From: Parabacteroides sp. TM07-1AC
GTDB taxonomy: Bacteria > Bacteroidota > Bacteroidia > Bacteroidales > Tannerellaceae
DNA: 64,000 bases
Reading direction: 5' to 3'
Assembly (NCBI RefSeq): GCF_003480915.1
Contig: NZ_QUKD01000005.1
Location: 310,001-374,000 of the forward strand
The notes under the pieces are model-generated. The model saw only the letters and a program-made list of their open reading frames with translations, did no database searches and was not told the origin of the DNA. The translations under genes were made by a program, and so were the position numbers. Positions 34,001-40,998 of this stretch are shown here, in pieces. Position 1 is the first letter of the stretch, and each line of letters opens with the position of its first letter.

Positions 34001-34521
34001 ATGAAAATGACCTGATCGTTGTAGACCGTTACGGATCGATCCCCGAAATTATTTATGGTTTTAATATTTCCTGCGGATGGAAAGGATTTGAATTTAGTGC
34101 CCTATTCCAGGGAGCTGCCCATAAATCGATTATGCTGGATGGATATGGAACAACCATGTTTTTAGATGGGTCCAGCAATTATTACAGCTATCTATCTGAA
34201 AATTCATGGTCTCCGGAAAACAGAGATGCTCAATATCCGAGAGCTTACGTTGGAGGAAACTCCAATAACAACAGAGCCTCCAATATATGGGTAAAGAATG
34301 GCAACTACCTGCGTCTGAAAAATATTGAACTATCTTACACATTCCCCAAATCATTACTCGGAAAAACAAAAGTAATTAACGGTTTGCGTTTATATATCAA
34401 CGGAACGAATTTGCTGACATTCGACAAACTGGACATTATGGACCCTGAAATGACAGGTGGTTCGGCTCAGTATTATCCGCAAATGAAATCCGTAAACTTT
34501 GGTCTTAACTTCACCTATTAA
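31084..34521 (+). CDS. SusC/RagA-family TonB-dependent transporter with STN domain (PUL 2)
   Basis: This 1145-residue outer-membrane transporter has a long N-terminal region with the signal (MKFAFVYLFIFISGIFATEA, from codon 31153). An STN signalling domain follows (STRDLMQEIEKQTDYLFVYK, KTVAEVLNQAFGRTDI). Next come the carboxypeptidase-D-like domain (INGVVTDTKGETIIGANVSV) and the plug (LLIRGQGTWNNSDPLVIVDG, YGARAANGVILVTTKRG). The barrel ends in VNFGLNFTY. The STN domain contacts FecR, fitting the upstream sigma/FecR pair. The gene starts 148 bases after fecR and susD follows 11 bases later. Confidence 0.95.
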   Translation: MKNILYGDSLVPFKPHFKHIFRIMKFAFVYLFIFISGIFATEAASQTMKVSIVAKNISTRDLMQEIEKQTDYLFVYKKDEINLQRKVTVNATDKTVAEVLNQAFGRTDIVYAVEGSNIMLMKKGEENYPSAVAQQKGRIINGVVTDTKGETIIGANVSVKGTTIGTITDIDGKFSLEVPDKAQLQVSYIGYLTQDITVGNKTSLDIQLAEDTQNLEEVVVVGYGVQKKTSISGSIATIAQEDIKKSSTSNLSESLVGRMPGLIAVNESGKPGSGSKLLIRGQGTWNNSDPLVIVDGIERDFSNLDPNEIENISVLKDAAAAAVYGARAANGVILVTTKRGKDGKPSVKLDTYYGLKSVTRYPDLASPYEWATTRNKAYLMDGVDPNDTRIFSQEQLDKFRNGEQGTDWYKETFNKTASQYYANLNLSGGSERVKYFVSLGHHNEDGLIDNFDYKKYNFRSNIDAKVTERLNISADVDASTRTYDTPGWNPEDLYHYVARQNPTLPAYHPNGLPANTNGEHLPEMVHNSGNNKQTYNDFRVTFKADYKIPGIEGLIAKGMFSYGKNYMYNKKFFIPYKMYDINENGDIINTKVVGEKTKLDEKFDQGDGYTYNLSLNYNRTFGKHDVGLLFLYEEESSKGNEFSAFRTNFVSNSVPQLSAGGDTDKTNAGKANEWARNGLVGRINYAYDSRYMFEASFRYDGSITFPKGHRYGFFPSVSGAWRISNESFIKDNYSFIDNLKLRASYGTLGNDQVKLWQYMSEFVYSDVATIGGGNVNSIAVYKDLFPNPNITWEKSSTFDVGLEGLLWQGLLGFEIDFFAKRTKDILAPQIRTIPETFGATLPDVNYGILDNKGLEISLTHSHQIGDFTYRIGGNFSFVRNKVIQFDESETTPDYYKVVGRPFTHTLSTSGTKVSLMDNTTEKIGRPYAGLVGMKALGIFQSQEEIDAWPKQFNGGQKPGDVKYADVNGDGMINENDLIVVDRYGSIPEIIYGFNISCGWKGFEFSALFQGAAHKSIMLDGYGTTMFLDGSSNYYSYLSENSWSPENRDAQYPRAYVGGNSNNNRASNIWVKNGNYLRLKNIELSYTFPKSLLGKTKVINGLRLYINGTNLLTFDKLDIMDPEMTGGSAQYYPQMKSVNFGLNFTY

Positions 34522-34532
34522 AAAAAGAAATC

Positions 34533-36278
34533 ATGAAAAAATATATTCTATTATTTAGTGCTGTTTGTATGTTTTCATGCAATGATCTGTTCGACAAAAC
34601 AAATCTGGAATCAATGGGGTCGGACATTGTATGGCAGGACCCTCTCCTGGTTGAAACATATGTAAACAATCTCTATGCCAAATATCCCAGCTGGAGCCGC
34701 GAGGAAAACGACTTTAGTGATGAAGCCAGAAACGGCTACCGGACACATAATGCATGGAAAGTAGTGAAAGGAGAATGGGGATTGGAAAATAATCCGATGG
34801 CATATTGGGCTTATGGCTATATCCGTAAATGTAACGAAATCTTACAGAACATAGACGACGTAACAATGGATGCCAAGTTAAAAGACCGGATGAAAGGCGA
34901 AACAACCTTTTTCAGAGCTACTGCTTATTTTAAAATGGTAACCCGCTATGGCGGCGTACCTCTTATCCTGGAACCTCAGACATTTGAATCGGAAGACCTT
35001 TACCCGAAACGGGCCAGTATCGATGAAGTATTCGACTTCGTTACAAAAGAATACCAAAAAGCAGCAGAACTCCTTACAGAGTTTAAAACACAGGATAGCA
35101 ACAATTTCGGACGTGTTACCTGGGGAGCCTGTAAAGCAATGGAAGCACGTGCCTTCTTATTTTGGGCAAGCCCTCTGTATAATACTTCACAGGATATGTC
35201 TCGTTGGGAAAATGCCGGCAAGTTAAGTAAAGAGGTTATAGAAAGTAATCTCTATGAATTGAAACAGAACGTACGTGATCTGTTCCTGGATTATCAGTCA
35301 CCGGAAAATATTTTTGCAATCTACTATAAAATGCCCGAACGATATAATGGAGTAGATGCCATGTGTAAACCTCTTGGCATAGCTAACGGAGATGCCGCCC
35401 ATTGGGGACCGCTACAGGAACTGGTTGATGCATTCCCGACTATCAACGGTCTGGATATAACAGATGACAGTGCTTATGATCCTGCCAATCCATATGCCAA
35501 CAGAGACCCACGACTGAATGCTTTCGTTGTTGTCAATGAAACACAATATTGCGGCCGTACACAGTACAGTTATTTCGATCTGGGTACTATCGATCCTTCT
35601 TTTCCAAAAGAAGAAGCAGACAGATACAAATCATGGGAAGCCAAGGGAGAATTCCAGGATGCAGCCGGTTCAGCCCATAACTCTCTGACCTCTTATCTGT
35701 GTCGTAAAGTGATTAAAGAAGACCTCCCCAAAGACGGTTATTCCTATGGCTGGGGAAGCGAAACCCCGTTTATCGAAATCCGTTTAGGAGAAGTGTATCT
35801 GAATTATGCGGAAGCATTAAATGAACAGGGAGATATCAACGGCGCTTGCGAACAATTGAAGATAATCCGCCAGAGAGCAGGTATATTGAATCCCGAAGTC
35901 CCAGCCAAAAACAGAGCCAATAAAGATGAACTTCGCAAATTCATCCAAAATGAACGCTATATCGAACTTTGTTTCGAGCAAAAAAGATACTGGGATTTAC
36001 GCAGATGGAAAATTGCGACGACTCGTTTGGGGGGGCAGAAGTTCTCCGGTATGAAAATATATTTAAACCTGCTGAACAATTCGGATATCATAGCTTCGGA
36101 TGCTTACAAAAAGGCATCTTTCAGCGAGCAGCTGGATATGTTAAGAAAAACATGGACCTACGAACGCTATATAGTTGACGAAGCACCTTATGTTTTCGAC
36201 GAAAAGATGTATTTTATGCCTATACCGCGTAATGACATGGAAACAAATCCGAATCTGGAGCAAAACACGGGTTGGTAA
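34533..36278 (+). CDS. SusD/RagB-family lipoprotein (PUL 2)
   Basis: The 581-residue protein has a lipoprotein signal (MKKYILLFSAVCMFSCNDLF, cysteine at residue 16). It shows classical RagB/SusD sequence: GYIRKCNEILQNIDDVTMD, ATAYFKMVTRYGGVPLILE, ACKAMEARAFLFWASPLYN, and near the end IRLGEVYLNYAEALNEQGD, LCFEQKRYWDLRRWK and MPIPRNDMETNPNLEQNTGW. It should bind the target glycan on the cell surface and cap its SusC partner. The next gene begins 32 bases later. Confidence 0.95.
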   Translation: MKKYILLFSAVCMFSCNDLFDKTNLESMGSDIVWQDPLLVETYVNNLYAKYPSWSREENDFSDEARNGYRTHNAWKVVKGEWGLENNPMAYWAYGYIRKCNEILQNIDDVTMDAKLKDRMKGETTFFRATAYFKMVTRYGGVPLILEPQTFESEDLYPKRASIDEVFDFVTKEYQKAAELLTEFKTQDSNNFGRVTWGACKAMEARAFLFWASPLYNTSQDMSRWENAGKLSKEVIESNLYELKQNVRDLFLDYQSPENIFAIYYKMPERYNGVDAMCKPLGIANGDAAHWGPLQELVDAFPTINGLDITDDSAYDPANPYANRDPRLNAFVVVNETQYCGRTQYSYFDLGTIDPSFPKEEADRYKSWEAKGEFQDAAGSAHNSLTSYLCRKVIKEDLPKDGYSYGWGSETPFIEIRLGEVYLNYAEALNEQGDINGACEQLKIIRQRAGILNPEVPAKNRANKDELRKFIQNERYIELCFEQKRYWDLRRWKIATTRLGGQKFSGMKIYLNLLNNSDIIASDAYKKASFSEQLDMLRKTWTYERYIVDEAPYVFDEKMYFMPIPRNDMETNPNLEQNTGW

Positions 36279-36310
36279 TCGATTTCACAGAATAATAAAA
36301 TTAAACGACG

Positions 36311-36769
36311 ATGAAACATTTTATATATGCTATATTTGTATGCCTGCTTATGCTGACAGGCTGTAACAATGAGGAACCAGGTTACGGGTATAAAGACCCG
36401 GTCGTATATTTCTCAAGAGCCGGTATTCAGGAAACCAATATATCTGGTAGTGAAATTCCGGTATCCGTCTATTGTAGTGGTAATCCGGACAGAGCAGCAG
36501 TTTCTGTCTCAGCCGAAATAGACAGGTTATTATACGATTCTTTTGAACAGAAAAGTGAATACCAATTGGTTCCTGAAAGTTTTTATACTGCTTCTTCCTG
36601 GGTAATAGATATACCTAAAAAGGAACAGTTAGGAACATTCAATATCCCTATTCAGACTTCTACTCTCAGTGCAGGCAAATATGTATTGCCTTTAAAATTG
36701 ACAAACTCATCTCCTTTCAATATTTTGAAAGATAAAGATGTACTCTATCTCACATTCATAATTGAATAA
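36311..36769 (+). CDS. DUF1735 (BT_3987-like N-terminal) surface lipoprotein
   Basis: This 152-residue lipoprotein has the signal MKHFIYAIFVCLLMLTGCNN (cysteine at residue 18). The mature part is a single immunoglobulin-like domain of the DUF1735 type: PVVYFSRAGIQETNISGSEIPVSVYCSGN, VSAEIDRLLYDSF, YQLVPESFYTASS and a final LPLKLTNSSPFNILKDKDVLYLTFII. Elsewhere this domain is found at the N-terminus of larger surface glycan-binding proteins or endo-glycosidases. Here it stands alone, as a short SusE-position lipoprotein. A strong terminator follows directly. Confidence 0.8.
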   Translation: MKHFIYAIFVCLLMLTGCNNEEPGYGYKDPVVYFSRAGIQETNISGSEIPVSVYCSGNPDRAAVSVSAEIDRLLYDSFEQKSEYQLVPESFYTASSWVIDIPKKEQLGTFNIPIQTSTLSAGKYVLPLKLTNSSPFNILKDKDVLYLTFIIE

Positions 36770-36778
36770 AAAGATCTG

Positions 36779-36814
36779 AATTACCTGCCTTTTCTTCGTA
36801 TAGGGCAGGTAATT
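36779..36814 (+). terminator. Terminator after the DUF1735 gene
   Basis: AATTACCTGCC (36779-36789) and GGCAGGTAATT (36804-36814) form a perfect 11-bp stem followed by TTTTATC. It separates the susCD unit from the putative glycosidase gene, so that gene needs read-through or its own promoter. Confidence 0.85.
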
Positions 36815-36867
36815 TTTTATCTGGATATACGAAATAAGAATAAAAGAACTCCTTAAAACAGAATATC

Positions 36868-38907
36868 ATGAAGACAAAATTATTCTTTCTATTATGTATC
36901 TTTATTCTGTCTTCGGCAGGAATAAATACGTCGGCACGTGACCTTTCACCGGAAAAGCATCCGGATAGTTCCTCGAAAACATTAAAAAGAAGCGAAAGTT
37001 TTCTGGGTTTTCATTTTGATTTTCATGCAGGTATGGATTGCAATGAGATAGGTAAAAGACTCACGGAAGAAATGATCGATTCTCTGCTTTTACTCACCAA
37101 ACCTGATTATATCCAAGTTGACTGTAAAGGTCATGCAGGCTATTCCAGCTATCCAACGCAAGTAGGGAATCAGGCCCCTGGTTTTGAAAAAGACATTTTG
37201 GACATATTCAGGAAAGTAACCCGGAAACATAACGTTGCTTTGTATGTACATTACTCGGGGATTTGGGACACACGCGCCATGCAAATACACCCGGAATGGG
37301 GCATTGTACATCAAGATGGCACATATGACCAGGACAAAGCAGCTTATTTTGGTCCTTATTCCGACAAATTACTAATTCCTCAACTAAAAGAGATAGCAGC
37401 CAAAGGTATTGACGGGGCATGGATTGACGGAGATTGCTGGAGTGCCATACCCGACTATTCCCTCTATATGCAGCAGTTCTACACAAAAGAAACCGGCAAA
37501 AAGATAATGCCCAAAAACGGAGAAGAGGGTTATCCTGAATTTCTGGAACTCAACCGGAAAGCATTCCGTTTGTATATGAAAAAATACATGGATGCCATTC
37601 ATGAAGCCTATCCCGGATTTCAGATAACAAGCAACTGGTCTTATTCTTCTATGATGCCCGAGAAGATAGACACACCTGTCGACTTTCTTTCGGGTGATGT
37701 CGCCGGAAAAAATGGTGTCTATAGCGCAGCTTGGGAAGCCCGTTGCCTGGCATTACAGGGAAAACCATGGGATTTAATGTCATGGGGATTTAATTTTAAC
37801 CAAACTCTTCCTTCCAATAAATCATTGGTCATGCTACAGCAAGAAGCCGCCGAAGTAATTGCCATGGGAGGAGGTTTTCAAACTTACTATCAACAGAACA
37901 GGGATGGTTCTTTAAAAACAATTTATTTCGACCAGATGAAAGAACTGGCTGCCTGGTGCCGTGCAAGACAAGCATATTGTCATCACAGTAAAGCCATTCC
38001 GCAAATAGCCCTGTGGTATTCCACCCACGCATGGAAAAAGGCACAAAAGAGCTTATATACCAGCGGAGAAAGCAAACGGATGGCAGAAACACTCAATATG
38101 TTACTCGACGGACGTCAGACTGTCGAAGTATTAATGGATCATTATCTAAAAGATCACATTACCGATTATTCACTGGTTGTCTTACCTGAATGGTCGGATG
38201 TCGGGGCAGAAATGAAAGAAATCGTTTTGAATTATGTGAAAAACGGCGGCAATCTTCTGATTACCGGAGTAGATGCCAGTTTGGCTTTCAGCAATGAAAC
38301 AGATGTAAGGCCTGAAGAATTCACACAAAACGGTCATGTATTCTTGTTTGCAGATGGTCAGAAAGCAGCATTAAATACCAGGTGGCAAAAAGTCATTCCC
38401 GGCAATCAGACCAAAACTTTCGGCATAATGAAAACATGTGATGATCCTTACTACAATCAGGAAGAGACTTATCCAATGGCTACTATCAGTCCTTATGGGA
38501 GAGGAAAAATAGCCGCCATATACTGTGATCTGTCTGATCCTTATCAACAGAACCGTTCCGCAAATATGGCTCAAATATTTAATTCTCTTGTAACTACGCT
38601 CCATTCCAAACCATTGGCAACAATCAGCGGTAACGGTCGCATGCACCTTGTCTTAAATCAAAAAAAGAATGACTGGATAGTGAATATCATCAATATCGAT
38701 GGAGAACATAACAATAGCCAGGTATCTGTTTATGATTCTGTTCTTCCTACAGGCCCTGTTGAACTAACAATAAATACGGATAAAAATATAAAAAAAGCAA
38801 CATTACAGCCAGAAGGAAAGAAACTTTCTGTAAAAGAGGCAAACGGAAAATATGTTATATCTGTTCCTCCGGTTCGTATACATAGTATTATACAACTATC
38901 CTTCTAA
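36868..38907 (+). CDS. Putative secreted glycosidase with (beta/alpha)8 and trimerization-like domains
   Basis: This 679-residue protein has a signal peptide (MKTKLFFLLCIFILSSAGINTSA). A catalytic-looking barrel follows, with FHFDFHAG at its start, VALYVHYSGIWDTRAMQIHPEWGI, and GIDGAWIDGDCWSAIPDY, whose acidic residues could be catalytic. A domain resembling the beta-galactosidase trimerization domain comes next (YSLVVLPEWSDVGAEMKEIVLNYVKNGGNLLITG). This layout fits hypothetical glycosidase family GHL6 and resembles GH151 alpha-fucosidases, but I cannot assign a family or substrate firmly. It lies in PUL 2 after a terminator and probably acts on the imported glycan. Confidence 0.65.
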   Translation: MKTKLFFLLCIFILSSAGINTSARDLSPEKHPDSSSKTLKRSESFLGFHFDFHAGMDCNEIGKRLTEEMIDSLLLLTKPDYIQVDCKGHAGYSSYPTQVGNQAPGFEKDILDIFRKVTRKHNVALYVHYSGIWDTRAMQIHPEWGIVHQDGTYDQDKAAYFGPYSDKLLIPQLKEIAAKGIDGAWIDGDCWSAIPDYSLYMQQFYTKETGKKIMPKNGEEGYPEFLELNRKAFRLYMKKYMDAIHEAYPGFQITSNWSYSSMMPEKIDTPVDFLSGDVAGKNGVYSAAWEARCLALQGKPWDLMSWGFNFNQTLPSNKSLVMLQQEAAEVIAMGGGFQTYYQQNRDGSLKTIYFDQMKELAAWCRARQAYCHHSKAIPQIALWYSTHAWKKAQKSLYTSGESKRMAETLNMLLDGRQTVEVLMDHYLKDHITDYSLVVLPEWSDVGAEMKEIVLNYVKNGGNLLITGVDASLAFSNETDVRPEEFTQNGHVFLFADGQKAALNTRWQKVIPGNQTKTFGIMKTCDDPYYNQEETYPMATISPYGRGKIAAIYCDLSDPYQQNRSANMAQIFNSLVTTLHSKPLATISGNGRMHLVLNQKKNDWIVNIINIDGEHNNSQVSVYDSVLPTGPVELTINTDKNIKKATLQPEGKKLSVKEANGKYVISVPPVRIHSIIQLSF

Positions 38908-38934
38908 AGATAATAGATATTATTCCTATAATTC

Positions 38935-38969
38935 AATATCCGGTTCATTTTTCACATGAATCGGATATT
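38935..38969 (+). terminator. Terminator of PUL 2
   Basis: AATATCCGGTTCA pairs with TGAATCGGATATT over 13 positions with one G-U pair, followed by TTCTATTT. It lies 28 bases after the glycosidase stop. The rest of the 315-base gap 38908-39222 holds the candidate promoter switch and the sigma promoter, and no gene. Confidence 0.75.
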
Positions 38970-39020
38970 TTCTATTTATCAAAATATAACTATCCTACTA
39001 TACATTCAAAAACGGACTTA

Positions 39021-39208
39021 GTTCTAGAAGAACTATATCCATAAAAGTAGCTATATTATTGATATCCTGAAATATGTATATTGGTCCAAAATAAAAAAGG
39101 CTTTGTATTTTATTACGTGAATAAAATGATTTATCTCACACTATTAGGAACTTATCTCATAAATGACTTATATTTGCATTAAAAAAATAGAGTCAGTTCT
39201 TCTAGAAC
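39021..39208. other. Candidate small invertible promoter segment upstream of the PUL 3 sigma gene
   Basis: GTTCTAGAAGAACT (39021-39034) and its exact reverse complement AGTTCTTCTAGAAC (39195-39208) enclose 160 bases that contain a TATATTTG promoter element at 39169-39176. Each copy is itself a dyad with a 3-base asymmetric centre (AGTTCT-AGA-AGAACT), the form expected of a tyrosine-recombinase crossover site. As written the promoter points to the sigma gene, the ON state if it inverts. No recombinase lies beside it. It could instead be a pair of regulator binding sites. Confidence 0.45.
39169..39176 (+). promoter_or_regulatory. -7 promoter element of the PUL 3 sigma factor gene
   Basis: TATATTTG matches TAnnTTTG and lies 46 bases before the ATG at 39223, between two inverted copies of a 14-bp repeat. 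Confidence 0.55.
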
Positions 39209-39222
39209 AAAGTTATTAATCA

Positions 39223-39801
39223 ATGGAAATAAAGGCATTGGGTGAACAAAGGGAGAATATCAAATTCGAAGATATTTATCTCTCTTATTTCTCAAAAATG
39301 AAGCATTTTGCTACAGAGTACGTTATTTCGGATGAAGATGCCGAAAATATTGTACAGGATGTCTTCGTTGAACTTTGGGAAAATAAAGAAATGCTCAATA
39401 TGCATATGAATCTTATTGCTTATCTGTTTACTACCATCAAAAACAAATGCCTGAATCATATGCGCCATAAAATAGTTGTGCAGAACACAGCTACAAAAAT
39501 GCAGGAAGAATACCTTATTTCTTTACGAATGAATTTAGACTCATTAGAAGCATTTGACAATAAACTTTTTTCTGATCAGGATATTGAAAAAATTATAAAT
39601 CGTGCACTAGACTCCCTTCCTGAAAAATGCAGGACAATATTCTTCATGAGTAAAATTGAAGGCAAAAAACAGAAAGAGATAGCCCAGGAGCTGAATATTT
39701 CTATCAATACCGTTGGAACTCAAATAGGTATCGCCTATAAAAAACTAAGAACTGAGCTCAAAGACTACCTTCCGATAATGCTGTTTCTCCTCTCTTTATA
39801 G
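39223..39801 (+). CDS. ECF RNA polymerase sigma factor (PUL 3)
   Basis: The 192-residue protein shows ECF sigma region 2 (FATEYVISDEDAENIVQDVFVELWENKEML) and region 4 (LDSLPEKCRTIFFMSKIEGKKQKEIAQELNISINTVGTQIGIAYKKLR). It is paired with a FecR-like gene 76 bases downstream and should direct transcription of the PUL 3 susCD operon when released. It is clearly paralogous to the PUL 2 sigma factor, but the two differ at many residues. Confidence 0.93.
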   Translation: MEIKALGEQRENIKFEDIYLSYFSKMKHFATEYVISDEDAENIVQDVFVELWENKEMLNMHMNLIAYLFTTIKNKCLNHMRHKIVVQNTATKMQEEYLISLRMNLDSLEAFDNKLFSDQDIEKIINRALDSLPEKCRTIFFMSKIEGKKQKEIAQELNISINTVGTQIGIAYKKLRTELKDYLPIMLFLLSL

Positions 39802-39877
39802 GAAATCAGAAAAAAATTACTTTTTTGTTTAACGATTTTCTTTTGTTCAGGTGTCTACTATATACAAGGACAAAATT

Positions 39878-40855
39878 ATGGATGAACAAATAATAAAATA
39901 TTTTCAGGGAGAGCTTAATGCTACAGAAAGATTGCAGTTTTTAAGACAGGTAGAAGCTGATGATGAATTAAAAAGACAATTCATCGAATATAAAAACATG
40001 CATGCTCTATTGCATTTTTCCGACCAGGCTAATGATAAAGAGGAGAACAGGCAAGGTTATATACTGTTTAACAAAATCATCCGGACAAAAAAGATACGCA
40101 GAATCATATCGCATGCAACTGGTTATGCAGCAGCTGCTGCATTGCTGATTTTATCGACTTACTGGGTTGCTTCCAGTCATTCCGATATCCAGCAACCTGT
40201 GGCGAGTATCGAGAATACCCTTTATGTACCCGCCGGACAACGAGTACGATTGACGCTACAGGACGGTACGGAAGTTTGGTTAAATTCTCAGACCAAATTG
40301 ACTTACCCTGCTCTATTCTCCGGAAAAGAAAGAAGAGTAACCGTAGAAGGAGAAGCCTTTTTCGATGTCGCTAAAAATCCGGAAAAGCCGTTTATTGTAT
40401 CTTCGCAGGGAGTAGAAATGAAAGTTTTGGGTACAAAATTCAATGTTTACAGTTATCCGGGAAAAGAGACTATTCAAACAAGCCTCCTCGAAGGAGGATT
40501 AAAAGTATATTTTCCGGATGCAGAATCCAAAGGAGTTACCCTTAAACCTGAAGAGCAAGTGACGATAAAAGGAAATCAAATGAAAATAGGTTCCTTACCC
40601 CATGCAGATTATTTTTTATGGAGAGACGGAATATATAGCTTCATCAATGAGCCGCTTATCGATATATTGAAGAAGCTGGAACTCTATTATGATGTAAAGA
40701 TCATCGTTAAGGATCAATCGATATACAGCTGGGAATACACCGGTAAATTTCGTCAGAGGGATGGTATCGATGAAATCCTACATATGATACAACGAATACA
40801 CAAATTCAAAATCAGCAGAGATGATGAAAATAATATTTTCACATTAAGCAGATAA
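39878..40855 (+). CDS. FecR-family anti-sigma factor (PUL 3)
   Basis: The ATG at 39878 gives a protein of about 325 residues starting MDEQIIKYFQGELNATERLQF, the cytoplasmic sigma-binding part; the in-frame GTG at 39851 is less likely. A membrane segment (AAAALLILSTYWVAS) precedes the FecR domain (YVPAGQRVRLTLQDGTEVWLN, TVEGEAFFDVAKNPEKPF, VLGTKFNVYSYP). The DUF4974-type end has INEPLIDILKKLELYYDVKI and YTGKFRQRDGIDEIL. It links the transporter's STN domain to the upstream sigma factor. Confidence 0.93.
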   Translation: MDEQIIKYFQGELNATERLQFLRQVEADDELKRQFIEYKNMHALLHFSDQANDKEENRQGYILFNKIIRTKKIRRIISHATGYAAAAALLILSTYWVASSHSDIQQPVASIENTLYVPAGQRVRLTLQDGTEVWLNSQTKLTYPALFSGKERRVTVEGEAFFDVAKNPEKPFIVSSQGVEMKVLGTKFNVYSYPGKETIQTSLLEGGLKVYFPDAESKGVTLKPEEQVTIKGNQMKIGSLPHADYFLWRDGIYSFINEPLIDILKKLELYYDVKIIVKDQSIYSWEYTGKFRQRDGIDEILHMIQRIHKFKISRDDENNIFTLSR

Positions 40856-40900
40856 TATGTCTAATCATTAAAACAATATGCCTATGAAGAAACACTTTTA

Positions 40901-40985
40901 GAAGCGAAAACGGCAGATGCTGTAACATCCGCCGTTGGCAATCAAGTAAACACATCAAGTCAAAAATTTTTAGTATTCACTTAAT
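40901..40985 (-). ncRNA. Candidate DonS-like antisense small RNA opposite the fecR-susC junction (PUL 3)
   Basis: The minus strand has TATCTTTG at 40992-40999, overlapping the A of the susC ATG exactly as in PUL 2. Downstream, AACGGCGGATG, loop TTACAG, CATCTGCCGTT (40936 to 40909) forms an 11-bp stem. Its single G-U pair is a mismatch on the plus strand, so the fold favours minus-strand RNA. The tail TTCGCTTCT is a weaker T-run than at PUL 2. The RNA would be about 85 bases and antisense to the susC leader. Confidence 0.55.
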
Positions 40986-40998
40986 TATTAGCAAAGAT

